DNA of 64,000 nucleotides, taken from contig NZ_LWAH01000013.1 in the NCBI RefSeq assembly GCF_001632285.1, positions 186,001 to 250,000 on the forward strand, in the 5' to 3' direction. Both the position numbers and the translations under genes were made by a program. The notes below the pieces were generated by a model. That model saw only the letters and a program-made list of their open reading frames with translations, was not told the DNA's origin and did not search any database. Positions 1 through 8,964 of the stretch are shown piece by piece. Source of the DNA: Moraxella catarrhalis. Its GTDB lineage: Bacteria; Pseudomonadota; Gammaproteobacteria; Pseudomonadales; Moraxellaceae. Every line of letters starts with the position of its first letter. The first letter of the stretch is position 1.

Positions 1-618
1 AGTATTGGTTACTTCAATCACTTTACGCACCAGTGAATAGCCATTTGAATGCACGCCGCTAGATGCCAAAGCAAGTAATACATCACCTTTTTGAACATTT
101 TCGCCAGTAATCACTTCTGACTCTTCGACCACACCGACACAAAATCCCGCCAAATCATAATCTTCATCTTGATACATACCGGGCATTTCGGCCGTCTCAC
201 CGCCAATTAATGCACAATTTGCCAACTGACAACCCTCGCCAATACCTGCGATAACGGTTGCAGCGGTATCAACATCAAGCTTACCTGTGGCATAATAATC
301 CAAGAAAAATAGTGGTTCTGCACCACAGACCAATAAATCATTCACACACATTGCCACTAAGTCTTGGCCTATAGTTTCATGGCGATTAAGCTGTAGTGCA
401 AGCTTAAGCTTTGTACCGACACCGTCGGTGCCTGATACAAGTAATGGTGATTTATAACCCGTCGGAATGCGGCATAACGCACCAAATCCGCCTAAGCCAC
501 CCATTACTTCAGGTCGGCTGGTGGCTTTGGCAACCGATTTAATACGCGAAACCAATGCCTCGCCTGCATCAATATCTACGCCTGCATCTTTATAGCTAAG
601 TGGGGTTTGATCTGTCAT
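1..618 (-). CDS. purM: Phosphoribosylformylglycinamidine cyclo-ligase (AIR synthetase), 3' part outside the window
   Basis: Cytosolic ATP-dependent enzyme of de novo purine synthesis that closes the imidazole ring to give aminoimidazole ribonucleotide. The 206 codons present read from ATG at 618 ([20 protein letters not shown]) and include the family blocks [31 protein letters not shown] and [11 protein letters not shown]. The family is usually about 345-355 residues, so roughly 140 C-terminal residues lie beyond base 1. It is divergent from the permease gene at 911, with about 290 AT-rich bases between them. Purine genes are often PurR-controlled in enterobacteria, but I see no clear operator here. 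Confidence 0.95.
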   Translation of the reverse strand, partial: MTDQTPLSYKDAGVDIDAGEALVSRIKSVAKATSRPEVMGGLGGFGALCRIPTGYKSPLLVSGTDGVGTKLKLALQLNRHETIGQDLVAMCVNDLLVCGAEPLFFLDYYATGKLDVDTAATVIAGIGEGCQLANCALIGGETAEMPGMYQDEDYDLAGFCVGVVEESEVITGENVQKGDVLLALASSGVHSNGYSLVRKVIEVTNT

Positions 619-910
619 ATTTGACCCTTGTTAAAAATGAGATGTTACTTAAATTTTAATAATTATATCAAATTTTAACCCAAAATATCAGATTTGCCTT
701 GAATTTATTTGGTGGCATGTCTATTTATTAAGAGATATTTTATATTTAAAATGAAGATTTAAAATTAAGCTGTTTGGTTCTGATGATTGAACATGGTCAA
801 GTTTTATCAAATGCAATGATTGATTAAAATATACATAAAATTACATGAAAATTTAAATCAAATCACCTACAATATCACGCACAATCCTACCTTTTATATT
901 TTGAGTTTTC
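619..910. other. AT-rich divergent intergenic region (purM / permease)
   Basis: This 292-base spacer separates the divergent purM and permease genes and must hold both promoters. It is strongly AT-rich with many possible -10 hexamers, so I did not single one out. I see no RNA gene, repeat family or convincing small reading frame. Confidence 0.5.
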
Positions 911-2020
911 ATGTATCCAGCCAAAATTGATCCGTTTTTTCGCCGTCTGTTTATTTTAGCGGCGTTATGTTTGTTTTTATATGCCCTATTTTTGATGAAA
1001 ACGGTCATTACACCCTTTGTTGCAGCATTTATTTTGGCATATTTTTTAAATCCTTTGGTCAGCCGACTTGCCTTAATTATGCCAAGAATTTTGGCAGTCT
1101 CAGTTGTGTATATTAGCTGTTTTGTGGTCATGGGCGCATTAATCATTTGGTTGGTGCCTATGGTTTGGGCACAAATGCAGATACTTTGGGAGTCATTGCC
1201 ACATATTATTACTTGGTATAATGACACTGGCAGAGCTTGGATTGCTCGCTATACCAACAGTGAGCTTTTGCCACTTGATATTGACCTAATATCCAATACG
1301 GCCTTGGATTACTTTCAAAATAACTATCAAGTTAACGATGTTCAAGGTTTAATTAAGCAAGTATTTAGCTCAGGTATTTCAGCGGCCAATAACATTGGTT
1401 TGATTGTCATGGTGCCTATTCTTACCTTTTATTTTTTATTGGGCTGGGATCAACGACTGTATACATGGAAGCTATCTATTCCTAAGCCCTATACCAATAA
1501 GGTCGTTAGAATTGCTCGTGACTGCGATACTGCTTTGATGAATTTTGCCAAAGGTCAATTTTTAGTCATGTTGCTACTTGGTGCGATTTATGCCATTCAG
1601 CTACAGCTCATCGGTTTGCAGTTAGGATTGATTATTGGTATCACCGCTGGCATTGCAAGCTTTGTCCCTTATTTGGGTTTTGGTATTGGTATTATTGCAG
1701 CACTGATCGCAGGATTATTTCAATTTGGATTAGACTGGATCTATTTGGGACTGATTTTTGGGGCATTTATGATTGGGCAAGTTGTTGAAGGCTATATTCT
1801 TCAACCTCTATTACTAGGTGATAAAATTGGCCTATCGCCTTTATGGGTCATTTTTTCTGTCTTGGCAGGTGCATCTTTATTTGGTTTTGTCGGTATGCTC
1901 ATCGCCCTGCCCGTCTCTGCAGTCATTAATGTTTTATTTCATTATGCGTATGATGCCTATTTACGCAGTGATTGGCATGAAGGTCAAAGGCAGCTGCCTT
2001 TATGGAAAGAAGATGACTAA
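911..2020 (+). CDS. AI-2E family transporter / PerM-like permease
   Basis: Inner-membrane protein of 369 residues in the family that includes TqsA, YdiK and PerM. It has paired hydrophobic segments near the N-terminus (about 12-50), a third near 65-90, a hydrophilic region of about 70 residues, then closely spaced helices from about 150 to 345, the usual pattern of the family. The conserved C-terminal region reads FVPYLGFGIGIIAAL followed by GQVVEGYILQPLLLG, close to the family signature. It lies upstream of hda on the same strand, an arrangement I recall from Acinetobacter. The substrate is unknown; autoinducer-2 export is proven only for some members, so the gene name is left blank. Confidence 0.88.
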   Translation: MYPAKIDPFFRRLFILAALCLFLYALFLMKTVITPFVAAFILAYFLNPLVSRLALIMPRILAVSVVYISCFVVMGALIIWLVPMVWAQMQILWESLPHIITWYNDTGRAWIARYTNSELLPLDIDLISNTALDYFQNNYQVNDVQGLIKQVFSSGISAANNIGLIVMVPILTFYFLLGWDQRLYTWKLSIPKPYTNKVVRIARDCDTALMNFAKGQFLVMLLLGAIYAIQLQLIGLQLGLIIGITAGIASFVPYLGFGIGIIAALIAGLFQFGLDWIYLGLIFGAFMIGQVVEGYILQPLLLGDKIGLSPLWVIFSVLAGASLFGFVGMLIALPVSAVINVLFHYAYDAYLRSDWHEGQRQLPLWKEDD

Positions 2021-2182
2021 AAATCACCTTGGTATAAATTACTTGCATAAAATGTACAAAATATGGTATATATAGCCACCAAAAAACACAAGAAGTGTCA
2101 TTTGTACTCATTATTTATCGGCTTTTGAACCATAACGATAAAAATCCAACATGCACTATGAACACCCATCAAGGCTGTCATC

Positions 2183-2947
2183 ATGACCCAAGCAATACAA
2201 GATTCATTGAATTTAGATATTCGTCCCGAAGCATCACTTGAGGATTTTCAATCTTCAAGTTACCGCCCCATTTTGGATGCTATTGATAAATTGGTACAAG
2301 GCAGTTTGCGTGAGCTGTTCATTGTCGGTGATTCTGGCTTTGGCAAGACGCATTTGGCAAGTGCCATCTATGAGCATTATACTTCAATGACCTCAAAAAT
2401 GGTCATCAGCTTAAATCTAACCGAACTCATAGAACAAGATCCGCATGCAACTGCACTTGTTGGGCTTGAGATGTTTGATTTGATTATCGTGGATGATTTA
2501 CAAATGGTTCGGCATAGCTATGAATGGCAAGAAGGGTTATTTCATCTAATCAACCGCCTTCGTGAACACCAAAAACAGATTTTATATTTGGCAGATGATC
2601 CAGCACGAGAGCTACAAATTGGATTATTGGATTTACATACTCGGCTATCGCTAGCCCCCATGCTGACTTTGCCAGATAATGATGATATTAATGATCGTCG
2701 TATCCTGATTGAGGTGATTTTAAAGAAAAAAAACTGGAAGCTGCCTGAAGAGATTTTTGACTATTTACTTGAAGAGGGTCCTAGAAATGCTGGGGATATT
2801 AATACCGTCCTTGATCACATTCGACCTTTACTGACACGCCTTTCACGCGTGCAAATTCCCAAAAAAACCATCGCAGAAGCCAAGCAAATTATTTTACATG
2901 AAACATTCATGCTTGAAATCGGTGATAATGCTGACTCCAATTTTTGA
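2183..2947 (+). CDS. hda: DnaA regulatory inactivator Hda
   Basis: AAA+ protein of 254 residues, homologous to the ATPase core of DnaA. With the DNA-loaded beta clamp it stimulates ATP hydrolysis by DnaA and so prevents re-initiation of replication. Walker A is GDSGFGKTH (about residues 49-57) and Walker B LIIVDDLQ (about 100-107); the C-terminal part carries the AAA+ lid. There is no DnaA domain IV (DNA binding), which separates Hda from DnaA. The N-terminal stretch QDSLNL is a weak match to the clamp-binding motif known in Hda. Start ATG at 2183 is preceded by AAGG about 8 bases upstream. Acts in the cytoplasm at the replication machinery. Confidence 0.92.
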   Translation: MTQAIQDSLNLDIRPEASLEDFQSSSYRPILDAIDKLVQGSLRELFIVGDSGFGKTHLASAIYEHYTSMTSKMVISLNLTELIEQDPHATALVGLEMFDLIIVDDLQMVRHSYEWQEGLFHLINRLREHQKQILYLADDPARELQIGLLDLHTRLSLAPMLTLPDNDDINDRRILIEVILKKKNWKLPEEIFDYLLEEGPRNAGDINTVLDHIRPLLTRLSRVQIPKKTIAEAKQIILHETFMLEIGDNADSNF

Positions 2948-3045
2948 TAATCGGCTTATTTAAATAAACTTAAGATAAATACTAGTAATGTTACCTAATT
3001 AATGGTATGTTATGCCACATACATAGCCCACAAAAAGGATATTTT

Positions 3046-3690
3046 ATGAAAAAAGTCAGCCTTGGCTTGCTTGTCAGTGCCCTACTAAGCACTGCTGCCG
3101 TTGCCCAAGTCCAGCTTAATGTTGATGATAACATTAAGGTAACCGCAATTAATGGTCAGGCAATCCATCATGGATTATTACAACCACTACAACAAAATTT
3201 CACTTTAGAACCAGGTCGGCATGTCATTATGGCGCGTTATGATCGGTTGTTTAAACTTGGTCGTGATGATCATGATTATCTAAAATCAGGCGATATTACC
3301 ATTACTGCCAATTTAGCTGATCATCAAACCTATCGACTTATTATGCCAAATCAGCCTAAAGACTATCACGCTGCCAAAGATTATATCAAAACACCCAGTT
3401 TAGCCATCACACAACACGGTGCGATTATTACCCAAGAAGATACCACTCAAACGAAGCGTTCAGGTTTATTTGGCGGTATTACAAGTACGATTAACAACCT
3501 ATTTGGTCGTACAAATTCGACAACAACTGCCAACCAAGAGGCGATTGCTGCAATCAGTACTTACAATACCGCCAAACCCACTGACAATCATGCGGTGCGT
3601 GCTGATGACAACTTAGATGGCTTTATGCAAATTTGGCTAAACGCCAGCGATGAAGAGCGTGAGAAAATTCGCCAATGGATTGAAAAATAA
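3046..3690 (+). CDS. Exported DUF2057 (YccT-like) protein
   Basis: A 214-residue protein. I take ATG at 3046 rather than an in-frame ATG at 3007 because AAGGA lies 6 bases upstream and because it gives a clean signal peptide: MKK, a hydrophobic run, then cleavage near AVAQ. The mature part (VDDNIKVTAINGQ ... LEPGRHVIMARYD) follows the DUF2057/YccT pattern, with a linker rich in S, T and N near the C-terminus. Function is not established; family members are periplasmic, and some affect curli or envelope traits in enterobacteria. It is a single-gene unit closed by the hairpin at 3729. Confidence 0.8.
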   Translation: MKKVSLGLLVSALLSTAAVAQVQLNVDDNIKVTAINGQAIHHGLLQPLQQNFTLEPGRHVIMARYDRLFKLGRDDHDYLKSGDITITANLADHQTYRLIMPNQPKDYHAAKDYIKTPSLAITQHGAIITQEDTTQTKRSGLFGGITSTINNLFGRTNSTTTANQEAIAAISTYNTAKPTDNHAVRADDNLDGFMQIWLNASDEEREKIRQWIEK

Positions 3691-3728
3691 TTCATCCACT
3701 CCTATGACAACCACTGATGAAAGTCACT

Positions 3729-3760
3729 AAAAAGCTTTGTTTTTGGACAAGGCTTTTTTA
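3729..3760 (+). terminator. Rho-independent terminator after the DUF2057 gene
   Basis: Inverted repeat AAAAAGCTTTG / CAAGGCTTTTT (11 pairs, one G-T), with a loop of about 8 bases and a T run in the 3' arm, lies 38 bases after the stop codon at 3690. Confidence 0.75.
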
Positions 3761-3848
3761 TTGGCATTAAGCATGTCAATTTGGCTGAACCAATCTGAAT
3801 CAATCCAGCGGTTGGTTTAATCTAACAGAGAATATAATAAAATAATAA

Positions 3849-3877
3849 AAAGCCCATCATATGACACGATGAGCTTT
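3849..3877 (-). terminator. Rho-independent terminator of rplU-rpmA
   Basis: Arms AAAGCCCATC and GATGAGCTTT (one mismatch). On the minus strand the stem is followed by TTTTTATTATTTTA. It lies about 55 bases past the rpmA stop. Confidence 0.65.
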
Positions 3878-3933
3878 ATATGTGGCTATGCTACGACAGA
3901 CTGAAATATTTTAATCTGTAGGCAATATGCTGA

Positions 3934-4191
3934 TTATTTTGCTAAAACAGAAACATAGCGACGGTTAAATTGACCTTTGGTCTCAAATTTAACCACACCT
4001 TCAGTTAATGCAAATAATGTATGGTCACGACCCATACCAACACCTTCACCTGCGTGGAATTCGGTACCACGCTGGCGAACGATGATGTTACCAGCAACAA
4101 CATCTTGACCACCAAAAACTTTTACGCCAAGCATTTTTGGGTTAGAATCACGACCGTTACGAGTAGAACCTGCGGCTTTTTTATGTGCCAT
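3934..4191 (-). CDS. rpmA: 50S ribosomal protein L27
   Basis: An 85-residue protein of the large ribosomal subunit whose N-terminus reaches the peptidyl-transferase centre. The sequence starts [16 protein letters not shown], as in nearly all bacterial L27 proteins, and has no Firmicutes-type N-terminal presequence. A strong ribosome site (AGGAG) lies 8 bases before ATG at 4191. It follows rplU with a gap of about 65 bases, the usual rplU-rpmA pair, and is probably co-transcribed with it. Confidence 0.98.
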   Translation of the reverse strand: MAHKKAAGSTRNGRDSNPKMLGVKVFGGQDVVAGNIIVRQRGTEFHAGEGVGMGRDHTLFALTEGVVKFETKGQFNRRYVSVLAK

Positions 4192-4255
4192 GAAAATATC
4201 TCCTGTTAAAATACCATGGGCAATGCCCTAAAGTATCAAATACTAATGTGGTGAA

Positions 4256-4567
4256 TTAAGCGTTAATGGCTTTAATTTTTAGCTCGGTAAACCATTGACG
4301 ATGGCCTTGCTCTTTGTGATAGTGCTTACGGCGACGATGCTTAACGATGCGTACTTTTTTACCACGACCATGCTCAACCACTTCAGCTTCTACACTTGCA
4401 CCAGCAACTACAGGCGAGCCAATTTTAATCTCAGCACCATCAACAACCATCAACACTTCTTCAATCTTTAGCGTTTCGCCTTTTTCAGCTTTTAATAGCT
4501 CTACTTTTAGCGTTTCACCAACGCTAACACGGTGTTGTTTACCGCCACTTTTAATGACTGCGTACAT
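4256..4567 (-). CDS. rplU: 50S ribosomal protein L21
   Basis: A 103-residue 23S rRNA-binding protein of the large subunit. I chose ATG at 4567 ([18 protein letters not shown]), the canonical L21 start; the frame is open further upstream to 4633, but those extra residues are not L21-like. GGAGAG lies just upstream of the chosen start. The C-terminus [18 protein letters not shown] is typical. It is the first gene of the rplU-rpmA unit. Confidence 0.97.
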   Translation of the reverse strand: MYAVIKSGGKQHRVSVGETLKVELLKAEKGETLKIEEVLMVVDGAEIKIGSPVVAGASVEAEVVEHGRGKKVRIVKHRRRKHYHKEQGHRQWFTELKIKAINA

Positions 4568-4733
4568 CTTTATCTCTCCAGATAAAACCTGTGTGCCGTG
4601 GTCATCCCTTTGATGACTCTTGATAACGAACACGACAAGGATATAAAATAAGGCAGTATTATATAAAATTATACCAAGAAAAACAAGATAATTTTGAAAA
4701 CTTTGTTGATAACATGATATTAAACTTAAAAAA

Positions 4734-5651
4734 TCACCATCGGCTGACCCCTTTATCAGATTTCATCACATCAAGCACAATCCCCCGAAGCCAACGATGA
4801 GCCATATCCTGTTCGGTGCGTTCGTGCCATGTCATCATCATGGTAAAACCGTCAATGGCGATGGGTGGATTTTGTAGGCGGACGTTTGGCAGGGTTTGGG
4901 CAAGATGTTTGGGCAACACCGCCACCAAATCCGAATCGTTCAACAGCTGTGGCAGCAGCGAGATATGGTCTACCGACACCATCACTTTGCGTTTTCGCCC
5001 CAACTTTTGTAAGGCAATGTCAGTTGCACCACGAAATTCACCGCCATTATAAGAGAGCATGGCAAAGGGCAATTTGCAAAACTCATCAAGCGTTAAAGCG
5101 GTGTTTGCCATGGGGTGCATTTTGCTCATCACACAAACATAATGCTCTTCATATAATCGCATTTGAGGCATGTCATCACTGATGTGATGTTGCCCAACCA
5201 GTGCCAAATCAATGGCGTTTTTATCAAACAAAGTCTTGATGTTTTGCCCTTGCACAGGCAATAAGGCAACTTTGACATTCGGAGCAAGCCGTCTTAGCCT
5301 TAAAATCAAGGGCAAAGCGATGATTTGTTGTACATAATCCATCGCCCCAATGCGTAGGGTCATGGACAAATTGGCAGGTTCTAGTTTGGGCGGGGCAAGC
5401 ATGCCGCTTATCTCTTCTAAGACACGCCGAGCGACATGCCCAAGCTCAATGGCCCTATCGGTGGGCTGCATGCCGTGCTGAACCCGCACAAATAACGGGT
5501 CATTAAAACTCTCTCGCAGGCGATTTAAAATACCGCTCATCGCAGGTTGGGTGATGGACAGTCGTTGTGCTGAACGACTGACATTGCATTCGTCCAGCAA
5601 GACAACAAAGGCTTTTAATAGGTTTAGGTCTAGGGTTCGGATATCGGTCAT
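4734..5651 (-). CDS. LysR-family transcriptional regulator
   Basis: A 305-residue regulator. The N-terminal winged helix-turn-helix (about residues 8-65) reads [20 protein letters not shown] then [19 protein letters not shown], typical of LysR proteins. The C-terminal two-lobed effector domain follows (about 90-300). It is divergent from the Old Yellow Enzyme gene at 5920 with 268 bases between, so it is likely to regulate that gene and the nitroreductase after it. The inducer is unknown; an electrophile or quinone would fit the targets. Confidence 0.88.
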   Translation of the reverse strand: MTDIRTLDLNLLKAFVVLLDECNVSRSAQRLSITQPAMSGILNRLRESFNDPLFVRVQHGMQPTDRAIELGHVARRVLEEISGMLAPPKLEPANLSMTLRIGAMDYVQQIIALPLILRLRRLAPNVKVALLPVQGQNIKTLFDKNAIDLALVGQHHISDDMPQMRLYEEHYVCVMSKMHPMANTALTLDEFCKLPFAMLSYNGGEFRGATDIALQKLGRKRKVMVSVDHISLLPQLLNDSDLVAVLPKHLAQTLPNVRLQNPPIAIDGFTMMMTWHERTEQDMAHRWLRGIVLDVMKSDKGVSRW

Positions 5652-5706
5652 ATCACACGCTTAGTGTTTTTTAAAAATATCAATGCTGTTCATCAATGTT
5701 GTCTGT

Positions 5707-5736
5707 CAGTGTTATGTTAATCAGTGTTATGTTAAT
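5707..5736. repeat. Perfect tandem duplication of a 15-base unit
   Basis: CAGTGTTATGTTAAT occurs twice head to tail (5707-5721 and 5722-5736) in the spacer between the LysR gene and the OYE gene, close to the LysR start. Confidence 0.8.
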
Positions 5737-5836
5737 GTTATCTGGTCGGAAAATGTGAGTGGTGATATCAGCCATATTGATAAGCACATATTAAAATAAT
5801 CAATTTGAAATGATAACACAATTTTTTTAAAATATC

Positions 5837-5910
5837 AGCATCTAAAATTTAGTATCCAAATCACTTAGTATCAAAAACTTAGCATCAAAATAATGAGTAT
5901 CTAAAACAAT
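5837..5910. repeat. Five imperfect AG(T/C)ATC repeats at 14-16 base spacing
   Basis: Units beginning AGCATC or AGTATC start at 5837, 5851, 5867, 5881 and 5896, each followed by an A-rich tail such as AAAACTT. The array ends just before the OYE start codon at 5920, so it lies in the 5' leader or promoter of that gene. Confidence 0.65.
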
Positions 5911-5919
5911 AGGACAATC

Positions 5920-6981
5920 ATGGCAACTTTTCGCAAAATCCTAAACCCCATCAGCCTAAAAAACCTTGAACTCAAAAACCGCATTGTCATGCCCCCAATG
6001 TGCCAATATTCTGCTACGGATGGTGTGCCAAATGACTGGCATTTGCTCCATTACACCAGCCGAGCGGTGGGCGGTGTGGGCCTCATTATCGTTGAGATGA
6101 CCAATGTCTCTGCCAATGGTCGCATTACGGCGAACTGTTTGGGGCTTTGGAATGATGAGCAAGAACAAGCGTTTAAAAAATTGGTGGACAGCGTGCATGC
6201 ACAAGGGGCGAAAATTGGCATTCAAATCGCCCATGCAGGTCGTAAAGCCCAAGATGAGCCAAATGCCGTTGCCCCGTCTGCCATTCATTATGGTGAGCTT
6301 GACTATGCTGGGCAAAATCTCATCACCCCAAGGCAGCTGAGCATTGACGAGATAAAAGCATTGGTACAAGCATTTGCCGACTCTGTCAAAAGAGCGGTGA
6401 ATGCAGGCTTTGATGCAATTGAGCTTCACGCCGCCCACGGCTATTTGATTCACCAGTTTTGTGCACCCAAATCCAACCAACGAAGCGATGAATACGGACA
6501 AGACCGCCTATTGTTTGGCGAGCAAGTCATTCACGCCGTTCGTGCCGTCATGCCTGATGAAATGCCCCTAATCGTGCGTATCTCTGCCCAAGAGTATGGC
6601 GAAAACGGCTTTGACAGTGATTATGGTGTGGAGATTGCCAAACGCTTCTCAACAGCTGGGGCAGATGTGTTTCATGTCAGCGGCGGCGGCGATGGCGTAT
6701 TGTGTGAGGGCAAGCACCCCCAATTTTATGCAGGCTATCAGGTGGCACTGGCTCGCAAAGTCAAACACGCCACAGGCAAACCTGTGATTGCTGTGGGCAT
6801 GCTAGATGACCCTGCCGTGGCTGACCATGTGCTTGGTGTGGGCGATGCCGATCTTGTGGCGATAGGTCGTGGGCTGCTTCGAGACCCATATTGGGTGCTA
6901 AATGCCCAGTATCAGCAAAACCGCTCAGATGGCAAAGAGGTGCAGTTTGTGCCCAGACAATATGAGCGTGGGTTTGTGTGA
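5920..6981 (+). CDS. NADH:flavin oxidoreductase, Old Yellow Enzyme family (YqjM / xenobiotic-reductase type)
   Basis: FMN enzyme of 353 residues that reduces activated C=C bonds of alpha,beta-unsaturated carbonyls, nitro compounds and similar electrophiles with NAD(P)H. The TIM barrel contains the YqjM-type N-terminal cysteine and tyrosine in MPPMCQYS (C28, Y30) and the substrate-binding pair in HAAHGYL (H170, H173). The phosphate-binding end reads VAIGRGLLRDPYW. ATG at 5920 follows ATAGGA. The next gene, 106 bases downstream, is a nitroreductase, then a ruined alcohol dehydrogenase, together a likely electrophile-detoxification set under the divergent LysR protein. Confidence 0.9.
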   Translation: MATFRKILNPISLKNLELKNRIVMPPMCQYSATDGVPNDWHLLHYTSRAVGGVGLIIVEMTNVSANGRITANCLGLWNDEQEQAFKKLVDSVHAQGAKIGIQIAHAGRKAQDEPNAVAPSAIHYGELDYAGQNLITPRQLSIDEIKALVQAFADSVKRAVNAGFDAIELHAAHGYLIHQFCAPKSNQRSDEYGQDRLLFGEQVIHAVRAVMPDEMPLIVRISAQEYGENGFDSDYGVEIAKRFSTAGADVFHVSGGGDGVLCEGKHPQFYAGYQVALARKVKHATGKPVIAVGMLDDPAVADHVLGVGDADLVAIGRGLLRDPYWVLNAQYQQNRSDGKEVQFVPRQYERGFV

Positions 6982-7087
6982 ATTTTTTAGCAATGAACGG
7001 TATTTTTGGGCGGTTTGGGCTGTTTAATCAGGCTTAAATCGTGTTTAGATACACTGTCATAATCATTCATTATTTTGGAGTTCAACC

Positions 7088-7747
7088 ATGCAATTTTTTA
7101 ACAAAGATGACGTTTTAGACGCCTTTCATTATCGTGTGTCTACTCGCTCGTATGATGGCGATAAAAAAATCCCTGCCGAGGATTTTAACTATATTTTGGA
7201 GTTGGGGCGTCTAAGCCCAAGCTCGGTGGGTTCTGAACCTTGGCAATTTTTGGTGTTACAAAATGCCGATTTACGCCAAAAGTTAAAGCCTTACTGCTGG
7301 GGCATTCCGACTATGGAAACATCCAGTCATATCGTTGCCATACTTGCCAAGAAAAATGCCCGTTATGACACACCTTATTTTGGTGAAATCATGGACAGAC
7401 GAGGTTTGATGGGTGATGACCGTGCCAAAGCATTGGAGGTGTACCAAAAATTCCAAGAACAAGACATCGCCATCTTAGACAGCGAACGCAGTCTGTATGA
7501 CTGGGCAAGCAAACAAACCTACATCGCACTTGCCAATATGATGACAGGGGCGGCAATGATTGGTGTGGACTCTTGTCCGATTGAGGGTTTTGCTTATAAG
7601 GAGGTGAACCAGCTTTTGGCAGACGAGGGTTTGTTTGACCCAAATGAGTGGGCGGTGTCGGTCATGGTAACATTTGGCTATCGTGATAAAGAGATTAAGC
7701 CCAAAGCACGCAAGACTTTTAAGCAAGTTGTGAAGTTTGTGGAATAA
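7088..7747 (+). CDS. NAD(P)H-dependent oxidoreductase, nitroreductase (NfsB-like) family
   Basis: FMN-dependent soluble enzyme of 219 residues. The FMN-binding start YRVSTRSYDGDK, the SPSSVGSEPWQF block (about residues 40-51) and the C-terminal VMVTFGYRDK are characteristic of NfsB-type proteins. GGAG lies 9 bases upstream of ATG. It probably reduces nitroaromatics or quinones by two-electron transfer. It sits between the OYE gene and the alcohol dehydrogenase pseudogene on the same strand. Confidence 0.88.
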   Translation: MQFFNKDDVLDAFHYRVSTRSYDGDKKIPAEDFNYILELGRLSPSSVGSEPWQFLVLQNADLRQKLKPYCWGIPTMETSSHIVAILAKKNARYDTPYFGEIMDRRGLMGDDRAKALEVYQKFQEQDIAILDSERSLYDWASKQTYIALANMMTGAAMIGVDSCPIEGFAYKEVNQLLADEGLFDPNEWAVSVMVTFGYRDKEIKPKARKTFKQVVKFVE

Positions 7748-7798
7748 ACACATTCTCTCAACAAAATATTTATTAAAAACATAAATTAAGGAAATATT

Positions 7799-8857
7799 AT
7801 GACCTATCCTACCCAATCCTAAGCCGCATTTAGCCCAACCACACCGCTTACCCACACAGTTTTGAGCGCCGTGAACTGCGTGCCGATGATGTGCTGATTG
7901 ACATCACGTATTGTGGCGTGTGCCATAGCGATTTGCACACCGCTCGCAACGACTGGGGCTTTACCCACACACTTATCCGATTGTGGTCGGACACGAAATC
8001 ATCGGACGCATTGCCAAAGTCGGCGACAACGCCCAAAAATTTAAGGTAGGCGACTTGGTGGGCGTGGGCTGTATGGTGGATTCTTGCCGTACCTGCTCGC
8101 CATGTTCATACGGTTTGGAGCAATACTGCGAACACGGCAATATAGGCACTTACGGCAGTCTTGACCGTCATGACGGCACGCTGACCCAAGGCGGTTATAG
8201 CACGTCTATCGTGGTGAGCGAAGATTTTGTGTTAAAAGTATCCGAAAACCTAGACACCCAAGCGGTCGCCCCGCTACTGTGTGCAGGCATTACCACCTAC
8301 TCGCCCCTGCGTCATTGGAAAGTCGGCAAAGACACCTAAGTGGGCGTGGTCGGACTGGGCGGACTGGGATATATGGCGGTCAAACTTGCTCATGCTATGG
8401 GGGCGGAAGTTACGCTCTTTACCCGTTCGCTTGGAAAATCCGATGACGCTTACCGCTTGGGGGCGAGCCGTGTGGTGCTGTCCACCGATGAAAATCAGAT
8501 GTTCAAGGTGGCAAACACCTTTGATGTCATCATTGACACCGTGCCATACACCCACGATTTAAGCCCTATGTGCCGACACTTGCCTTGGACGGTACGCTGG
8601 TACTGGTCGGTCTGATGGGCGAGCTGGAACAAACCATTAACACCGTGCCGATGATTATGGGTCGCCATAGCATTTCTGCGTCTGTGATTGGCGGAATTCG
8701 TGAGACCCAAGAAATGTTGGATTTTTGTGCCGAGCATAATATCGTGCCAGATGTGGAGATGATAAATATGCAAGACATCAATGATGCGTATGAAAGAATG
8801 CTTAAATCTGATGTCAAATATCGCTTTGTGATTGATATGGCGAGTTTGAAGGGGTGA
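7799..8857 (+). pseudogene. Zinc-type NAD(P)-dependent alcohol dehydrogenase (YahK/CAD-like), degraded
   Basis: The pieces read as one medium-chain alcohol dehydrogenase of about 350 residues, but in three shifting frames. I see a stop codon at 7820 right after MTYPTQS, a frame change near 7850 (then HSFERRELRADDVLIDITYC), an apparent 5-base insertion near 7965 before PIVVGHEIIGRI, a TAA at 8338 just before VGVVGLGGLGYMAVKL, and another frame change near 8567 before LALDGTLVLVGLMGEL. Zinc-ligand parts (GVCHSD, GHE, C-rich DSCRTCSPC) and the Rossmann GLGGLG motif remain recognisable. With at least five lesions it cannot make enzyme. Sequence conservation between lesions suggests recent decay. 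Confidence 0.9.
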
Positions 8858-8876
8858 TGCTTTTTGTGGAATAGGG

Positions 8877-8912
8877 AAACACCGTTTTCAGAGTTGGAAA
8901 CGGTGTTTTTAT
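8877..8912 (+). terminator. Strong rho-independent terminator
   Basis: AAACACCGTTT / AAACGGTGTTT, 11 perfect pairs with a 10-base loop followed by TT. It closes the OYE-nitroreductase-ADH unit. Confidence 0.9.
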
Positions 8913-8964
8913 TTAGAACAATATTATATAATCAAAAATACTGATGATAATCAATAAGTTTAGC

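Noticed and set aside
5956..6501. 181-codon open frame on the minus strand inside the OYE gene
   Set aside because: It is antisense to a well-supported enzyme gene, has no recognisable motif and no ribosome site; a shadow frame.
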